Source of the DNA: a virus
Reading direction: 5' to 3' (one strand)
Virus record (IMG/VR): IMGVR_UViG_3300036761_000774
Span: 1-22,405 of that record
Length of the DNA: 22,405 nt
Translations under genes and position numbers: made by a program
Shown: positions 22,261-22,405 of the stretch, in pieces
How positions within the stretch are numbered: the first letter of the stretch is position 1
Layout: each line of letters starts with the position of its first letter
Notes under the pieces: generated by a model
The model's database searches: none
Told to the model about the DNA's origin: nothing
Seen by the model: only the letters and a program-made list of their open reading frames with translations

Positions 22261-22405
22261 ATGAAAACCAAATGGTATGCCCATTCGACGATGGATACGC
22301 TGGCTCGGTTTCTTGCCTTTTATAAACCGATCAGCGACGGGCTCAGCGCTGCCGGCTGGGTGAAAACCAGCGACACCGGCCAGGTGGATTGGGTAACGCT
22401 CACTC
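22261..22405 (+). CDS. Paralogue of the DTGQ-type virion protein, 3'-truncated
   Basis: A frame open from ATG 22261 to the right edge (48 codons seen). It begins 3 bp after the preceding stop. Residues LARFLAFYKPISDGLSAAGW followed by VKTSDTGQVDWVTLT line up with the N-terminus of the preceding protein, sharing GWV-[RK]-T-x-DTGQ-x-DW. No upstream Shine-Dalgarno sequence is clear, so it is probably coupled. The gene continues outside the window, and its length and other domains cannot be judged. Confidence 0.75.
   Translation, partial: MKTKWYAHSTMDTLARFLAFYKPISDGLSAAGWVKTSDTGQVDWVTLT

Noticed and set aside
1-22405. Calling the element a prophage
   Set aside because: No integrase, repressor, attachment site or host flank is visible, so lytic and temperate origins are equally possible.

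Overview
The window is the packaging, head and tail morphogenesis region of a long-tailed, non-contractile (siphovirus-type) double-stranded DNA phage or prophage. Every supported gene lies on the + strand. Genes are packed with short gaps or ATGA, TGATG and TAATG overlaps, base composition is moderately GC-rich by eye, and Shine-Dalgarno sites of the AGGAGG type are common, so the host is a bacterium. No host gene, integrase, repressor or tRNA is visible, so host taxon and lifestyle (lytic or temperate) cannot be decided here.

The backbone order matches the lambda late region: terminase small subunit (Nu1-like, 436-1017), terminase large subunit (gpA-like, 953-2911), gpW-like head-completion domain (6462-6968), portal (gpB-like, 7243-8742), prohead protease fused to major capsid protein (8815-10815), two DUF2190-type proteins (10904-12046), FII-like connector (12046-12360), gpU-like tail terminator (12360-12764), tail tube protein (12774-13373), G/GT-type tail assembly chaperones (13982-14577), tape measure protein (14613-19013), distal tail protein (19010-19840) and tail-tip or virion proteins to the end. 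A cassette not found in lambda (2936-6461) sits between the terminase and gpW. It holds three small unknown proteins and a lectin-like protein with about 20 copies of an 18-residue repeat.

The strongest non-routine signals are as follows. (i) An overlapping double -1 slippery site, CCCTTTGGGA, at 14341-14350 lets the chaperone gene be read through into a GT-type product. (ii) Three 16-bp palindromes CCACAA-N4-TTGTGG lie exactly 44 bp apart at 19850-19953, between two tail genes. (iii) A 96-bp, 98%-identical tandem duplication lies inside the tape measure gene. (iv) A tandem pyrimidine heptamer array sits where the tape measure ribosome binding site should be. (v) An in-frame internal start with a strong Shine-Dalgarno site lies in the protease-capsid fusion. 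(vi) Two domain rearrangements occur: gpW fused to a beta-rich domain, and a common phage beta domain inserted into one of two DUF2190 paralogues.

Three hairpin terminators (8774, 11672 and 13884) lie inside the otherwise co-directional late gene block. They suggest that expression of the head and tail subclusters is set by partial termination or antitermination. The genes together make a complete set for DNA packaging, capsid assembly, head-tail joining and tail building. Host-recognition proteins begin at the right end and continue beyond the window.
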